DNA of 64,000 nucleotides, taken from positions 1,860,001 to 1,924,000 of the forward strand of contig CM065890.1 of NCBI GenBank assembly GCA_033439255.1. Reading direction: 5' to 3'. Source of the DNA: Hericium rajendrae (Eukaryota; Basidiomycota; Agaricomycetes; Russulales; Hericiaceae). Of the stretch, positions 1 to 12,147 are shown in pieces. Under the pieces are notes generated by a model, which worked only from the letters and a program-made list of their open reading frames with translations, was not told where the DNA came from and searched no databases. Position 1 is the first letter of the stretch; each line of letters begins with the position of its first letter. Both the position numbers and the translations under genes were made by a program.

Positions 1-401
1 TTTGATGCGCTTGTCCGCGATCTTCGGAATTCAGCTCACTGAAGTTTACGCGAAGTGATGTGTCAAGCCACTTACTCTCATTCGCCTGGTCGATTATGAC
101 GTTAATATGTGGCTTGCCCTTGGGATGGTCGTTCGGCTTATATTTTTGGCACTCCCACGGTCCAGTTTACCGAGCTCATTCCAGCTGCCTCCGTTTCAAC
201 TCCTCTGTTTCAAACTCTGGTACTAATCATATTGGGCGAGCCGCCGGGCAAATTTCCGTCCGTATTCAGAATAACCTCTCCCGATGAATGATCACGGCGA
301 TATGATACTGCGTGGAGATAACTGCTAGCACCTTGAAACGGCGCTTCACGTCATGTCTCTCGGACCAAGCATTTGCGGCGCCATGCTGCATCTGCCTGCA
401 G

Positions 402-408
402 TATAAAA
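402..408 (+). promoter_or_regulatory. TATA box of tyrosinase gene
   Basis: TATAAAA lies about 65 bases upstream of the tyrosinase ATG at 473, a normal spacing for a fungal core promoter. Bases 1-401 hold no gene I can support; the short open frames there have no recognisable product. Confidence 0.55.
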
Positions 409-472
409 TGTCGACCAGTTTCACGTCGACAGCCTGCAACCAATTTGCAAGCCCTTCCATCATCGAACAATC

Positions 473-2571
473 ATGTCTCGTTTCATCATCACTGGTGCCG
501 TTGGAGGCTCTACCCAGGGCGCGCTGGCTCCGAACCGTCTTGAGATCAATGACTTCGTCAAGGTCGAGGATCAGTGGTCTCTCTATGTTCAAGCCCTTCG
601 TACGCATCGTTTGTCTGAGCAGTGATGGTGTCGCTGACCGGATGCAGATGCCATTTCCACGGTTTCCCAGAGCGATCTCACTTCGTTCTTCCAAATCGGC
701 GGTATTCATGGTCTGCCGTACGTTCCTTGGGATGGCTCGGATGAACAGCCAGTGTCTACTCAAGGTTGGGAAGGCTACTGCACCCATGGCTCGGTGCTGT
801 TCCCGACTTGGCACAGGCCCTATATGATGCTTTACGAGGTTCGTTTTCTTCGTCTTCATGGATCCAACTTTTCCGCTCACTCAGATAAATCATGATAGCA
901 AGTTCTTCAGAGTCACGCCAAAGATATTGCGAAGAAATATACCATTGATCAGGGCCGCTGGGCACAGGCTGCAGCTAATCTTCGCCAACCCTACTGGGAC
1001 TGGGCCAGCAACGCTGTTCCTCCTCCGGAAGTCATTTCGGAGCAGCAAGTCACGATTGTCGGATTCGACGGCAAGAAGATCAAGGTCGACAATCCCTTGA
1101 TTCGATACAAGTTCCATCCCATCGACCCATCATTCCCATCGCCATACAGCGATTGGCAAACGACTCTCAGACATCCGACCAGTTCGTCTCCCGATGCGAA
1201 GGACGATATCAACGAAATGAAGAGGTAAGAGTCTATTAATGTTGGATATCGCTTCGTGCATTCCTGACTACTGGGAAATAGTGTTCTGCAGAGCGCTCAA
1301 TCAGACATCACGACGAAGATTTACAATCTTTTGACTCGGGTCCACACATGGCCAGCATTCAGCAACCATACGCCGGACGACGGTGGAAGCTCTAGCAACA
1401 GTTTGGAGGCCATTCATGATGGCATTCACAACGATGTCGGCGGTGGTGGTCAAATGGCTGACCCTTCTGTTGCCGGTTCGTGTTCTTAAGCTCGTTTTCA
1501 TGTCCATTGCCGCACTAACGCCTTTCAATCGAAGGCTTTGACCCGATTTTTTTCTTGCATCATGCCAACGTTGACCGCATGCTGTCCCTCTGGGCTGCTC
1601 TTAACCCCAGCGTGTGGGTGACGTCAGGCCCAGCAGAGGACGGGACGTGGACTATCCCGCCGGACTCCACCATTGATAAGGCGACTGGTAGGCATGTCTG
1701 TGTCCAAAGCATCCTATCTATGCTCACAACCATCGCTTTAGCACTTACTCCATTTTGGGATAGCAGTGCCGGCTACTGGGCTTCAAATGAGGTCAACATC
1801 ACGAGCAAGCTGGGGTACAGCTATCCTGAGTTCAATGGACTGGATATGGGTAACCCCTCCGCAGTCCGTACGGCCATCGCACGGATCGTGAACCGGCTGT
1901 ATGGTGGACCTATCATGAACACGTTCTCCTCTGCGGCGCCCTCTTCTCAGCAGGCGCTCCGCGAGCATAAGCCTGCTCCTGATCAGACGCCATCAGGCGC
2001 CGCGAGCGCGCACCAGCCCAACAACGTCATCTGGGACTGGACGGCCCGCATTCACGTGAAGAAGTACGAGGTCGGCGGCAGCTTTTCCGTGCTGCTCTTC
2101 CTCGGAAACGTCCCCGACGACCCGCGCGCCTGGCGCACGAGCCCCAACTTCGTCGGCGCACACCACGCCTTCGTGAACAGCATGCCAGACCACTGCGCGA
2201 ATTGCCGCAGACAGCACGATCTCATCATCGAGGGCTTCGTCCATCTCAACGAGGCCATCGCGAAGCACTCAAACTTGGGCACGTTCGCACCGGACGCGGT
2301 CAGGCCGTACTTGAAACGCGAGCTTCACTGGCGTGTGCAGAAGGCAAGCTTCACATTCGAACCTTTTCGGGTGAACGTTGGCTGAGTGCGACTTCGTGAT
2401 CAGACGAATGGCGAGGTCGTTCCTTTGGAGGATGTCAAATCGCTCGAGGTCACTGTCATAGCTACGCCTCTGATCTTGGAGCCGGGAGAGGAGTTCCCTG
2501 TTCCTGGTGAAGGCGTGCACCACCACGACATCACGCATGGCCGCCAGGGAGGCTCTCGTCACTCCGCCTAA
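473..2571 (+). CDS. Tyrosinase (polyphenol oxidase), intact, 7 exons
   Basis: Type-3 copper enzyme that hydroxylates monophenols and oxidises o-diphenols to quinones for melanin. Exons inferred as 473-599, 648-838, 911-1224, 1282-1475, 1535-1687, 1742-2343 and 2404-2571; they sum to 583 codons including the stop (582 aa). CuA is visible as [25 protein letters not shown] and the following helix; CuB as [10 protein letters not shown] and [15 protein letters not shown]. An Ig-like tyrosinase C-terminal domain follows ([19 protein letters not shown], then [13 protein letters not shown]). There is no signal peptide, as in mushroom cytosolic tyrosinases. The last intron (2344-2403) is GC-AG rather than GT-AG; using it keeps phase 0 and restores the family C-terminus, while reading through gives a stop at 2383. 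Total length is close to the mushroom latent enzyme, so a C-terminal activation domain is probably present. Confidence 0.93.
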
Positions 2572-4415
2572 GGAGCATGATTAACTCTTCGTGCGTTTGA
2601 ACTACCTCCTTCTATCTCTAGCTCTCGCAGCTCCCCTCCAATATGCATACTCTGGACAGTCGATTTGCCTCCTTGAATGATTCTTTATCGGATACACCAG
2701 CCGAACTGGTATATGGTAATCCGATTTTGTAGTTTAATGTATCCAAACGCTGTCTTGTCTGTACCACTTCACATTCGCCTCGACCATATTGGGATTTTAC
2801 GCCAGACGATCATTGTTTTCACGGCTCGGCAGGCCAGGTCGCTCGGCCATCAAATGGTATGGTGGAATTGGATAGAGTTCGACGCCAATGTGTGTGAATA
2901 ACGTGCGCTGTTTCGAGGTCGGGTCTCTGGCCGGCGCCATTGCCAGATGCTATCATATATTTGCAAGATTGGAAGAGAAGGTGGAGGTTCGGAACTAAAG
3001 CGCGCGCATCCAGAAGCAAGCTTTTCGGCGAAGACAGCTGAATAGAGACTTTTCGCAACCGACCGACTCGGACTCGGACTCGACTAGTGGAGTGCCGAGT
3101 CCGACGGAGATGCAGCTATAAGCTGGCGTGGATGGCAGGGTGGAGCGACTTATGGAGCCTGTGGCTCGACTGGTTGGGTTCGAGTCGGAGGGTTGCGAAA
3201 AGTCTCTAATACAACAGCCGCAGGACGTCGACTGTGGCCTTTACGAGGGTGCCTACTGACGATGAAGCGGTACATCACTCTGAAGACAATTTAACGATGG
3301 GATAATTCGCTCTGTCGATGATCACTGCATGCGGACTATAGTCATTGGCTTCGGTTAGCCCCTCGGTCTGTCGCAAGGAAACTATACATTACATCCTATC
3401 GCAGTATTCAAAGACACACATGAATCAATATATAGCCTTTTCTCGACCCCACATCCTCGCTGAAGCTCATGTTTACTATCAGATATGATGTTGAATTAAT
3501 AATGGATCAACTTGGCGGAGGCTTTCCTGAACCTGGTTTGCTCGCTTTACCGCGCGGCCGAAATGGAGGCGGAGTCGCCCTGCGAAAAATAATTAGATTG
3601 AGAACCGCATGCTGATACGACATGAATCATACTGCACAGAGGTCGGCGCCGACCTGGGGAATCAGACTGATCAGTCGACTAGCTCGATGACGGCGTAACG
3701 GTACCTACTCGGCCGCTGGAGCAGGTATGTTTTGCTCTGCTTGATGCTGTGCGATCTCGGCATCCGATCTACAAAATAAAAGCCGTCATTGGTCTGTACA
3801 GCCTCGAAGCCAATTGGGAACATACTTCTCTGGGTTTACGCCCACATGATGATGGTCATCGTCGGGTTTGTGAGTTTGGTTGTCGTCGCGTTCGGACATC
3901 GATGTTGAAGATGATGAGCAGGATGTGGTGGTGATGGATCTGGGTGAAAAGAGCTCTTAAATACTGTATGGTATTCTTATCGCGAATGACGCCTACACTT
4001 GTCAGGAGATGGGCGCCTTAGAGGACGCTCGGCCCTCTTCGACATCATCGTGCTCCTCCAGGCCTCCACGGTCAATGGATAGATCGATACACGTCATGTT
4101 TGCACGGAGTCTGCCGAACCACGTTTCACGCCGACCGCGCAGACCGCCAACAGCGAGATGTCGATGCGTCCATATCTCGAGGCCTACGAACGGTGAGGGG
4201 TCCTTTGCAACATAGCGATGCATGCAATTCGCCTATATAGTATATCGAAGTTTCTCACAACAGGTGAACTAGCGCCCTTTATCATCTGACTTATCAGATT
4301 CGACGTGCTGTATTCTGCAAGACGAAGAATTGTTTGGCATTGTAGTAAGTATGGGCCAAGTGAGCGCAGTGAAAGCTTTCCTGGGATCTAGTTCTTCTGG
4401 GATCCATATCTTCGT
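2572..4415. other. Intergenic, no gene supported
   Basis: Apart from the small terminal-inverted-repeat element at 3045-3206 and the conserved duplicated stretch beginning at 4269, I see no coding region with recognisable domains. Short open frames on both strands lack splice or family support. Confidence 0.5.
3045..3206. mobile_element. MITE-like TIR element, copy 1 (162 bp)
   Basis: The left end GAGACTTTTCGCAACC is the exact reverse complement of the right end, and pairing continues imperfectly for about 25 more bases (GACTCGG-rich). A TA dinucleotide flanks each side (3043-3044 and 3207-3208), as expected for a Tc1/mariner-type TA target duplication. It has no coding capacity and is a non-autonomous DNA transposon. 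A second, longer member of the same family lies at 44035-44434 inside the diterpene cluster. Confidence 0.8.
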
Positions 4416-4500
4416 ATGCACCCTATCATCCGTTTCTTCATCCAGAGGGTCCTGCTGACCCTCACTAGACTTGCGAAGAATGCACGTCGAGTATGGCTGG
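4269..4500. repeat. Diverged duplicated segment, copy 1
   Basis: Two blocks are shared with 9476-9712: one around CATCTGACTTATC near 4280, and a longer one around CTTCGTATGCAC through CATCCAGAGG to ACCCTCAC at about 4408-4470. Spacing between blocks is similar in both copies. In copy 1 the segment spans the 5' end of the WW-domain gene. On the minus strand both copies can be read as an acidic peptide (DPLDEETD here, DPLDDETD in the other), so the ancestral coding strand is uncertain. Confidence 0.6.
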
Positions 4501-7500
4501 CAATTTGGCAAGTGCACTTGGGCCGTCGACGATGCAAACCGTCCATCAAAGGACAGGAGGCACGAGAGATCGTCACAGCCTTTCCACCCATATCTCCAGT
4601 TGTTGCCGAGAATCGACCCTCCGCTGCCATGAGTCCCAGCCAATTGCCACCATCCGCTAGCCATCCTAGACTCACGAAGACCGATTCCCATCCGTCGCTC
4701 GTCTCATTCGCATCTCCTTCGACACATAGCCTTACACCTTCTTCGTTGGACGGTACTAGTTCGCCGAGGTCACACCTGGAAGTCCAAATGACGCGTAGCG
4801 CAGCACGTAGCGTGGACACGTTGAGCTCAGCAAGTCACCGGTTGGCGGCTATTCAGGCAGATGCGAGACGATCTTCAGATGCGTTTCCGACGACGCCGCT
4901 GCACATCTCGTCCAGGGCTTCTCAGAGGTTCTTTACCGGCAATCGGGCACGCACGCTTTCCACAAGATCGCTTCGAGCTCCGTCTCGATCAGGCTCGCCT
5001 GCTCATTCAGCAGGTCCATTTCAATATCTGGATAGTGATACGGTTTCCATCCCTCCCAAACATACCCATGGCACATCGCGCATTGCAGCATCCGCCCCAG
5101 ATGTACAGATTGAAATGCCATCTGAAGGGTCATCTCCGACTGATGCAGGTGGTTCTTCGACTATGACGAAGGCTACAACGTGGCTGCAAATCTTGTTACC
5201 GGATCCGCCAGAAGGTCGTTGGCGAATGCCCCTCCATACGGATAATCTTAGACGATACGAGAGGAAATACAAGATGTGAGTCCGGAATTGTCATTATATA
5301 TCTTTGTCACGTTAATCATCTGCTTTATTCAGACCTAAACAGAACACAATTTCTGTCATCCCGCCTATGACGACACATTTCCCTCAGTATGTCTTCGACC
5401 TATGGCTCTCTAGAGTGGCAGCGCTAAGATTAGTGCAGTTCAACAGAGAGCGGATGCGGTAACTGGGTTCCCGTCACGCATCCGGAGGGTGGCCTCTATT
5501 TCTACGACTCCGAGCGGGTACGTGAATCGCCGAACATTCAGCGTTGGATAATGATGTCTCCTTTGACAGCACATCTTCACCGACGCCTACGTCTACGATC
5601 CACTCATAGCCGATGAAGCAGAGCAATTCATCACTCATCTCGACAAGATCTTCAAGCTGTATTCGAAGTCGCTGCCGCCAAATTACGAGCTCGTATTAGA
5701 GATTGAGCCTTGGGACGATGGCGAATTTCAGTTAATGTGGGGTTACTATTACATCGATCACGACACTCGCAGTCAGTTTTGGCTAGAAGAGTTCGAGAGT
5801 GCCGATTTAATCTGGGAGCTGGACGGAGTATCAACTTTTTCGCATATTGGTATGTTGTGCCCTTCCGCGTGCTTGAAACGCTCATGACATATATATTCCA
5901 GGGCATGCTGTCGAGAGTCAATATTGGTAACTCCCCTCCGTTCTCTCTTGTAGCTGTTCCTGATACGGACCTATATTCCTGCGGTGAAGGCTTCACTGGG
6001 CATTTTTTCCCATCGGACCCCGCCCATTTCCTGTAGAAATATCTGAAGAGCTATTGGGTATCTTGACACACAACGCCATAGGTAAATTTCTGCTCGTTTT
6101 TCCTGAATTAGATGTGTAACATACGGAGCAGATACGTTAACGTCAACCACATCAACGGCAATCTACGACACTGACAAGCTCTTCCAAATGATATCTCTCG
6201 TCAAGGAGTGTAGCAGTAAGACGGCATCCCTTTTGTCCAGTGTCACATTCCGGGCTGAATAACTATTATTCTGCAGTAGATGGCCCCGCACGCGGGTACC
6301 TTGTCTGTGGTATCTGTGCGTTCATAAATTGTTTTCAGATGGACTAATTTTTCTGACTAGTATGCTCGACAGCAAGACTCATGAGCAACTTCTGTGAGTA
6401 TCAAAATGGTGTGTCCGTTTTCTGGATACTGAAAAGTTCTCCAGGCCATGGGCGATTCGTAAATTATCATGGACAAAGAGGTGCCCGACTGAATAGGAAT
6501 GCGAGCGTACATGGTGACAGGCAACCCCGCACATTTCTCATCAAGCTTCTCTCGCCCATGCTCTTTTTGGCTCCGGAGGCCCATCTCTTCGACATTGAAC
6601 AACTCTGGACATTTCTCATCAAGCTTCTCTCGCCCATGCTCTTTTTGGCTCCAAAGGCCCATCTCTTCAACATTGAACAACTCTGGATAGATGAACTCCT
6701 CCATCACGCAACATGGAAGAGTTTCGTATCCAAGCTGCAAACAGAATGGAGCGAATTCATAGCCTATGTGCGTTGTTCTCATCTGAACCTTGAGACCCAT
6801 CTATAAGTGACGTACCGTGCATAAGGCAAGTATCTTACTTGCTGCGAATGTTGCCTTCCTCGCTATCCTGACTGTTACGCCCCAAGATGGTTCTCCTGGA
6901 GAGTCGCGACCATCCCAAATAGCGAGTGCGTTATCAATCGCGTGTAGTGTAGGCAGCATTATTCTGGGCCTGCTGTTGATACGTCAACATCGAAGCAAGA
7001 AGCTCATGGGCCCTGGGCCAGAACCTGTAAGTATAACCCATAAACGTGTTTGTCATCTCGCTGACAGAGTTTCAGGTGAGCTTCCTGATGAACCGTAGTC
7101 AATCCAAGATGGGATTGGAACCTCTCGCCATCATTCACAGTCTTCCGTATGCATTGCTCATGTGGGCGTATGTCTAATTAGATTATATTCCTTCGACTCC
7201 GCAAAACTGACATCGCATTTAGAATGGTCACGTATCTCGTGGCGTTCTTAATGTTTTGTTTCTGGGAGACAAATCTTACTGCCCGTTTACCTGTCGGCAT
7301 GGTTTCTTCTGCCATTCTATCGCTCATTGTATGGTGTATTCTGTCTGCACAGCATGTGTCAGATGAGACCGGCAGGACGTGGTTCATTGACATTGCACAG
7401 TCAATGAGGTATCATCTAGAGACATTGTGCCATTTCTACAAGCATCTTCAAAGCCGCGTTCGCGCCAAAGCAGCCGTCGAGGATGTTCCGGTTGAGCTTA

Positions 7501-7550
7501 CGAGCCATCGAACTAGTCATGCAGGACTTGTTCCCGAAGCCCAAGTCTGA
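4416..7550 (+). CDS. WW-domain multi-pass membrane protein (Agaricomycete-type, unknown function)
   Basis: A large multi-exon gene. The first exon (4416-5279) has a hydrophobic/basic N-terminus, then a Ser/Pro-rich disordered stretch, ending PPEGRWRMPLHTDNLRRYER. After about 5430 comes a WW-like module (NWVPVTHPEGGLYFYDSER), then FTDAYVYDP, an acidic region (LEIEPWDDGEF) and the conserved YYYIDHDTRSQFWLEEF. The 3' exons carry FVNYHGQRGARL, then three predicted membrane segments (around 6835, 6940 and 7210-7350) and a polar tail ending at the TGA 7548-7550. I recall this layout from many mushroom genomes, usually annotated as a hypothetical protein; no function is established. Several introns in 5280-6380 and 6800-7220 are clear from GT/AG and frame changes, but not every boundary was fixed. 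An in-frame 78-bp duplication sits at 6531-6686. Confidence 0.72.
6531..6686 (+). repeat. 78-bp in-frame tandem duplication in WW-domain gene
   Basis: Bases 6531-6608 and 6609-6686 are near-identical. Each encodes 26 residues starting TFLIKLLSPMLFLAP and ending IEQLW; copies differ by E/K and D/N substitutions only. In relatives as I recall them, this hydrophobic segment occurs once, so this looks like a recent in-frame duplication. Confidence 0.9.
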
Positions 7551-7677
7551 ATTACCCTTCTTTATATTTCAATACCGCTCCAACATTTTCTTCCATCACT
7601 CTCTTTGACATATCCATCTAGTCTGCTCAAATGAGTACATTGCTTGTAAGATCGGTGATATCGTAACACTGGACATA

Positions 7678-7929
7678 TCACTTGTTACCGTCCTCCGCCT
7701 CTACAGATTTTACTTCCGCCGTCTTCTCTACTATAGACTGAGCACCGTCCACGGTGCTCGTACTAGACGAGCTCGAGCCTTCTGTCTGCGGATAGGGAGC
7801 TGTTCTCGTTGCGATGAGCGCCGTCGCTTTCATCCGTGGGGCCAACTTGGGGCGCTTCCGAGTCGGTCCGGGTCCACCTTGAGTTCCAGTGTCATTGTTA
7901 TTACCCCTTGGTGTGCGCCTCCGTTTCAA
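7678..7929 (-). CDS. Small basic hypothetical protein or terminal exon
   Basis: An open frame of about 83 codons on the minus strand begins just after a good acceptor (TTTGTCAG at about 7931-7938), so it may be a 3' exon rather than a whole gene. It has a basic start (KRRRTPRG), a nuclear-localisation-like RKRPKLAPR, then a Ser/Thr-rich acidic tail. No family recognised; it lies tail-to-tail with the WW-domain gene. Upstream exons were not found. Confidence 0.25.
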   Translation of the reverse strand: MKRRRTPRGNNNDTGTQGGPGPTRKRPKLAPRMKATALIATRTAPYPQTEGSSSSSTSTVDGAQSIVEKTAEVKSVEAEDGNK

Positions 7930-8184
7930 CCTGACAAATGTAAGCTCGAATCATTAGCTCCGTGATATGGCGAGATTGTTTACTGGAGGGATTTAAAATC
8001 CAAGTCATCTGACTCTCTATCACTGGGAGATCTTGCAGTCAATTAAATTTCACCTCATTCTCGTAGCCTTAAGGTGCCTACTCGGTCTTCAAAGGTTCTG
8101 TTCTCTGTGACGTAGCAAGGTTAATGTTGGCAGGATTGACTGACACGATAGTTTCGCTGCGAAATCGTATCAGTCAAGGGCCCG

Positions 8185-8532
8185 ATGAAAAGGAAACAGT
8201 CGTACACTCCGGTGCCCGATACCGCAACGACTAGTGCCTCTCCGAATGGACAGGAGGAGATATACGACTTCTCGGTAGCGCTGCGAGACGATGCGAATCA
8301 GTCTCAGAGATCCTATCTTACAGGAATCACTCACGTCAGGGTGGCTTGCTCGACATCGTCAACTTCTGTCGCGCGCGAGCCCACGGGGGATAGCATGGAT
8401 ATGGGAAAGAAAAGGGAGCAAGAGCATTTACGATGGTATCGAATCAGTTATCTGCCGATCGTCAGCGCTTGTCCTGGCATCATCACGACGAAGCAAACCA
8501 GACCTAAGGCTGGACAACTGGCATCTACATAG
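8185..8532 (+). CDS. Hypothetical short ORF
   Basis: A 115-codon frame from an ATG, starting MKRKQSYTPVPDTATTSA. Nothing in it is recognisable, and composition beyond the first 40 codons is not clearly coding. It could be a first exon or chance. Confidence 0.18.
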   Translation: MKRKQSYTPVPDTATTSASPNGQEEIYDFSVALRDDANQSQRSYLTGITHVRVACSTSSTSVAREPTGDSMDMGKKREQEHLRWYRISYLPIVSACPGIITTKQTRPKAGQLAST

Positions 8533-9475
8533 CCTGCTGTATTGTAACCTTTCATCCACGGTCTGACAACCCACCTGATGCTCAACCATCAGCATAACTT
8601 CCGATCCATGTCTCTCCAGATTCGGTGCTCAGCAGCCTTTTTTCGATTCAGTAGACTAGTGTGCAGACGGACATTGTTAGTAGGGGAACAAGCTCATGCA
8701 AAGCATCTGTACACGCGAACAGCCTTGCCGTGATGTGCGCATGGTTTTTTCACATTCTAAAGCATCCGCGTCTACGCAATCCAAGGACATCGCCATCATG
8801 AGCACGCACATGGACATCGAAGACGGAAGCCGATACTCACATGCGTCAGATCTTATTAGTTAACACGTGTTTCTAACAATAAGCAAAGCGAAGCCACGTC
8901 GAGAGACGAAGTCAGACTGTCCATGGTGAGAGAAGAGAGTCGGAAATCACTAGATAAGGATACGCACTGCAATGTTGAGACCATTTGGACACCTGCGCGC
9001 CATTTCTTCAGCACTGACCTCCTGAAATAAGCCATAGAAACTGTATGGCAAGAGAGAAGTCACGGTCGAGGGCCTCTTCCGAGCGCTAGATCCTCGGAGT
9101 CGTCAACGGTGTACTGCGGAGAACCGAGACTCCGTCCGGTTTCCCTTCTATGGGCCTGCAGAATAAGGCCAGAGTAATTTATTAAAGCCTTTCAAACATA
9201 TTGAGGCCTAGAGGATTCGTTCTTGCATTGATAAGTACACCATGGGGTGCGGCTGTACTCAGCCTGAGAGACGCGTGTGAGGAATATTTGATTGGAGTCT
9301 GCCGATGCAGCAGAAGGAAGGTCGACTCTGATCGACCGTGCGCGAGATATCTCGCGACGAATAGTCGTTCAAGATCGTCATTGCCATCATGCACTCATGT
9401 GAATGTCAGGCCCTCCGATTCAGGGATTTCTATCTTCCCGTCAAAGCGATGGTTGTATAGCACGGATCTACAAGG

Positions 9476-9712
9476 ATAGCGCCCGTTATCATCTGACTTA
9501 TCGGATTCGACGCTCTGGTCGGCGAAGAAGCATTCAAGCGACTTGTTGTTACAGGCATGGCCAGGATATAACTCAGCCTGTCTGCGAGTTCGATAAAAGT
9601 AGTATAGTATCCCGTCTTCCTGCGCTCGACATCTTCGTATGCACACTACCATCCGTCTCATCGTCCAGAGGATCGTACTGACCCTCACCAGATCCGGATC
9701 CATATGGCTGGA
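9476..9712. repeat. Diverged duplicated segment, copy 2
   Basis: Homologous to 4269-4500 in the same orientation, including CATCTGACTTATC, CATCTTCGTATGCAC and ACCCTCACCAGA. Here it is not followed by the WW-domain gene, so it is a detached copy of that gene's 5' region or part of a shared older sequence. Confidence 0.6.
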
Positions 9713-10222
9713 CATGCACCTGCATAACTGATCTCGAGACGGTAAAGAAAAGTACCGATGTCCTGCTAGGGAATGCGTATGCCAGATGCCCTGAATACGA
9801 GGAAAACTACCATACTCACGAGGCGGTGACTTTGTATAACACACACCAGATAAGTAGCTGACAGGCGCTTGACATAGCGCAGACTAGAATTTGATCATCT
9901 CCGGAACGAAGAACATATCGTCCCTCAATGCTGACGGGCTGGAGTCGACATGGATAGAGCAGTAAAAGAAATGACCACTGCAACTTATGAGTAGATCACT
10001 AAGAGAAGACGAGCGGACCCTCTGTTGAGGAAAAGTATGTAATTAGAAGCTGCTGTCTGCGCTATAAGACCACTGATACTGTCATTCTTATATTTACGAA
10101 GGATAGTTAGGCTTACATCCTGCGTTGAGCCTGCAAGCCTGCTGTCAGTGGTCTGTGGATCTGAAGACGCCATGGTGACAAGCTGATTATTACTGATACG
10201 GTCCATTTTACACGGTGAGGCA

Positions 10223-11943
10223 TTAAAATCACCGCCCATAGCATCCTCGTCATCCAGCTCTCCTTCCTGGATCTCCTTCGCCAGCTCCTTCTCGCGCTCG
10301 CGGGCGCCTTCCGCAGCAGCCAACTCCTTGCGATGCGCATTGAGAGGATACCGCATAGCCTAGCGCACACCAGTGAGCCGTGCACACAAAACAAGCCATA
10401 ACGCAGAAACCGACCTTGACACTCTCGTTGTGCAGCTCCAAGCAGTACCCGATCCGCCGCGCGAACATCTCGCTCACCTCGGGCCCGTACCCGCTCTTCT
10501 GCCCGCCGCACTCCATCCAGCCCTTCTCGTGCACGATGCGGCCCTCGATGACGCCGTCGCGGATCGCCTTGCCGACGATGTACTCCGCGTCCTCCTCCGA
10601 GTCGAGGTGCAGCTTCACGCAGATGTCGCGCAGCGAGATGCGCGAGTACGAGAGCGAGAGCCGGCGGATGCCCGTCTTGATCACGTTCTGCCGCAGGCGC
10701 ACGATGAGCGTGTACGTCTTGTCGGCTTCGAAGGTCGCGGCGTGGCGCGAGAGCGTGGACTGGAACTGGGAGAGCGAGCCCGCGCGGACGGCTGATCGCG
10801 CACGAGACGTCAGTTTGATTCGTCCTCTATGAGGTAGGCAGAGGGCTGACCTTGGACGATGTCAAAGTATCCGCGCAGCGCCTTCTCCAAAACAGGATGC
10901 CGGAACGTGCTTCGCTCTGGGATGTCTCCCATCAGCAACTCGACTACAACACAAAGCTTGTGCACGGCCTGGTAGAACCCGGGGCCGTCTTCGGCGGCGC
11001 TGCGCGCCGGATGGCATTCAGCAAGTTGTTGTGCGCGTCCGTGTAGTTCAGCTGTACGGCACGGATGCGACCTAGGTAGTAGTGGTAGCGGGTATACTGT
11101 GGGTTGGCCGCCGACACGGGGAACTTGTCTTGGAGACGAGCTTGTCGGCCTGGTCGTACAGGCTGTAATTCAGGTAGCTTCGGAGGAGCTGGTTGATGAG
11201 GGCGGCTTGCGTTTCGTCATCGTGGCGCAAGGACGCCGTGCGTTGGGCTGCCAGGAATAAACTAGATTTATGACGTGAGACAAATGTTGGGGTATGAGAT
11301 GAAGAGCACTCACGGTCGCGCGTCCGAAAGTTCTCCACCGAGTTCGTACGCACGCATCACGGCAAACCAGACCTTCGCGGCGATGGGATCCATACTTCGG
11401 CGGTTCAGGGCGTGGATCTTCTGGACCGTCTCTTGGGCGAGCTGAAGTGCCTTGCCATAGGTATCCTTGGATGTCAAGAGGTGGTGCAAGACCAGAAGAC
11501 GGAGGTAGACCTCGACTTCTGGGACAGGCTCTGCGGAGGGAGCCTTTGCAGGAGCAGCATCGATAGAGTCGATCTCCATAGACTGGTCCTCTGAAGAGGC
11601 ATCAGGAAGCCATGAAAGTAGAGATGCCTTCGCAGCCGAGTCTGCGAAGAGATGGTTATTACAGCTCTCGAACGCGAGGATAAGCATATGCACCTTTCGG
11701 GAATATTTCGTTCACAGCGTCGCGCAGTACTTTATCATTCAGACGCTTGCGGAGAGCGGCCAACGAGCGAAGAACGCGGTGCATGAATCGAGGCTCGATG
11801 TTTGCGACGGCCTTCTCGATGAGGGCCGCATTGGACTTGATTTCTGCGACGGGGGTGGGTGGTTCGGGTTTGTTCTTCTCCGCGTTCTTCGTTTCTTCCT
11901 TCTTCGCCTTGTCGTCTGCTGGCTTCATTTCAACGTCGGCCAT
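10223..11943 (-). CDS. RPN3: 26S proteasome regulatory subunit RPN3 (PSMD3)
   Basis: Lid subunit of the 19S regulatory particle, with TPR-like and PCI domains. It starts [12 protein letters not shown] with a Lys/Glu-rich tail, then [20 protein letters not shown] as in PSMD3, and later [38 protein letters not shown] (PCI winged helix) and a charged end [20 protein letters not shown]. Introns lie near 11640-11691, 11265-11315, 10800-10850 and 10355-10410. As written, the frame is broken by single missing bases near 11126 (after LVSKT) and near 10980 (before FYQAVHKL), and the expected stop after GGDF at about 10223 is also one T short; otherwise the frame runs on to 9985. RPN3 is essential and normally single-copy, so these look like sequence errors rather than a dead gene. 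Confidence 0.88.
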
Positions 11944-12073
11944 GTTGGACAAATTGCAGGATGTGGTGCGAAGCAGGGGGTACGTGAATGAGTTACAGAG
12001 GTGACGCGTCTTCCACACGCGTTTCGAGATTGGATAAACACCACATGGTATTAACTGGCTTAGCAATAATAAT

Positions 12074-12147
12074 GACTCCATAGCTCAGTGGTTTAGAGCA
12101 TGCGATTGCAGATCGCGAGGTCCCGTGTTCAAACCACGGTGGGGTCT
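12074..12147 (+). tRNA. tRNA-Cys: tRNA-Cys (GCA)
   Basis: Cloverleaf folded by eye. Acceptor GACTCCA pairs with TGGGGTC, D-arm GCTC/GAGC, anticodon stem TGCGA/TCGCG with loop TTGCAGA (anticodon GCA), T-arm CCGTG-TTCAAAC-CACGG. The discriminator is T, as expected for cysteine tRNA. No intron. It sits upstream of and opposite to RPN3. Confidence 0.92.

Larger units (their letters stand above)
7551..10222. other. Mostly non-coding, no confident gene
   Basis: This holds two weak small open frames (7678-7929 minus, 8185-8532 plus, listed separately) and the second copy of the duplicated segment at 9476-9712. The rest shows no domain, RNA gene or repeat that I recognise. Confidence 0.4.
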
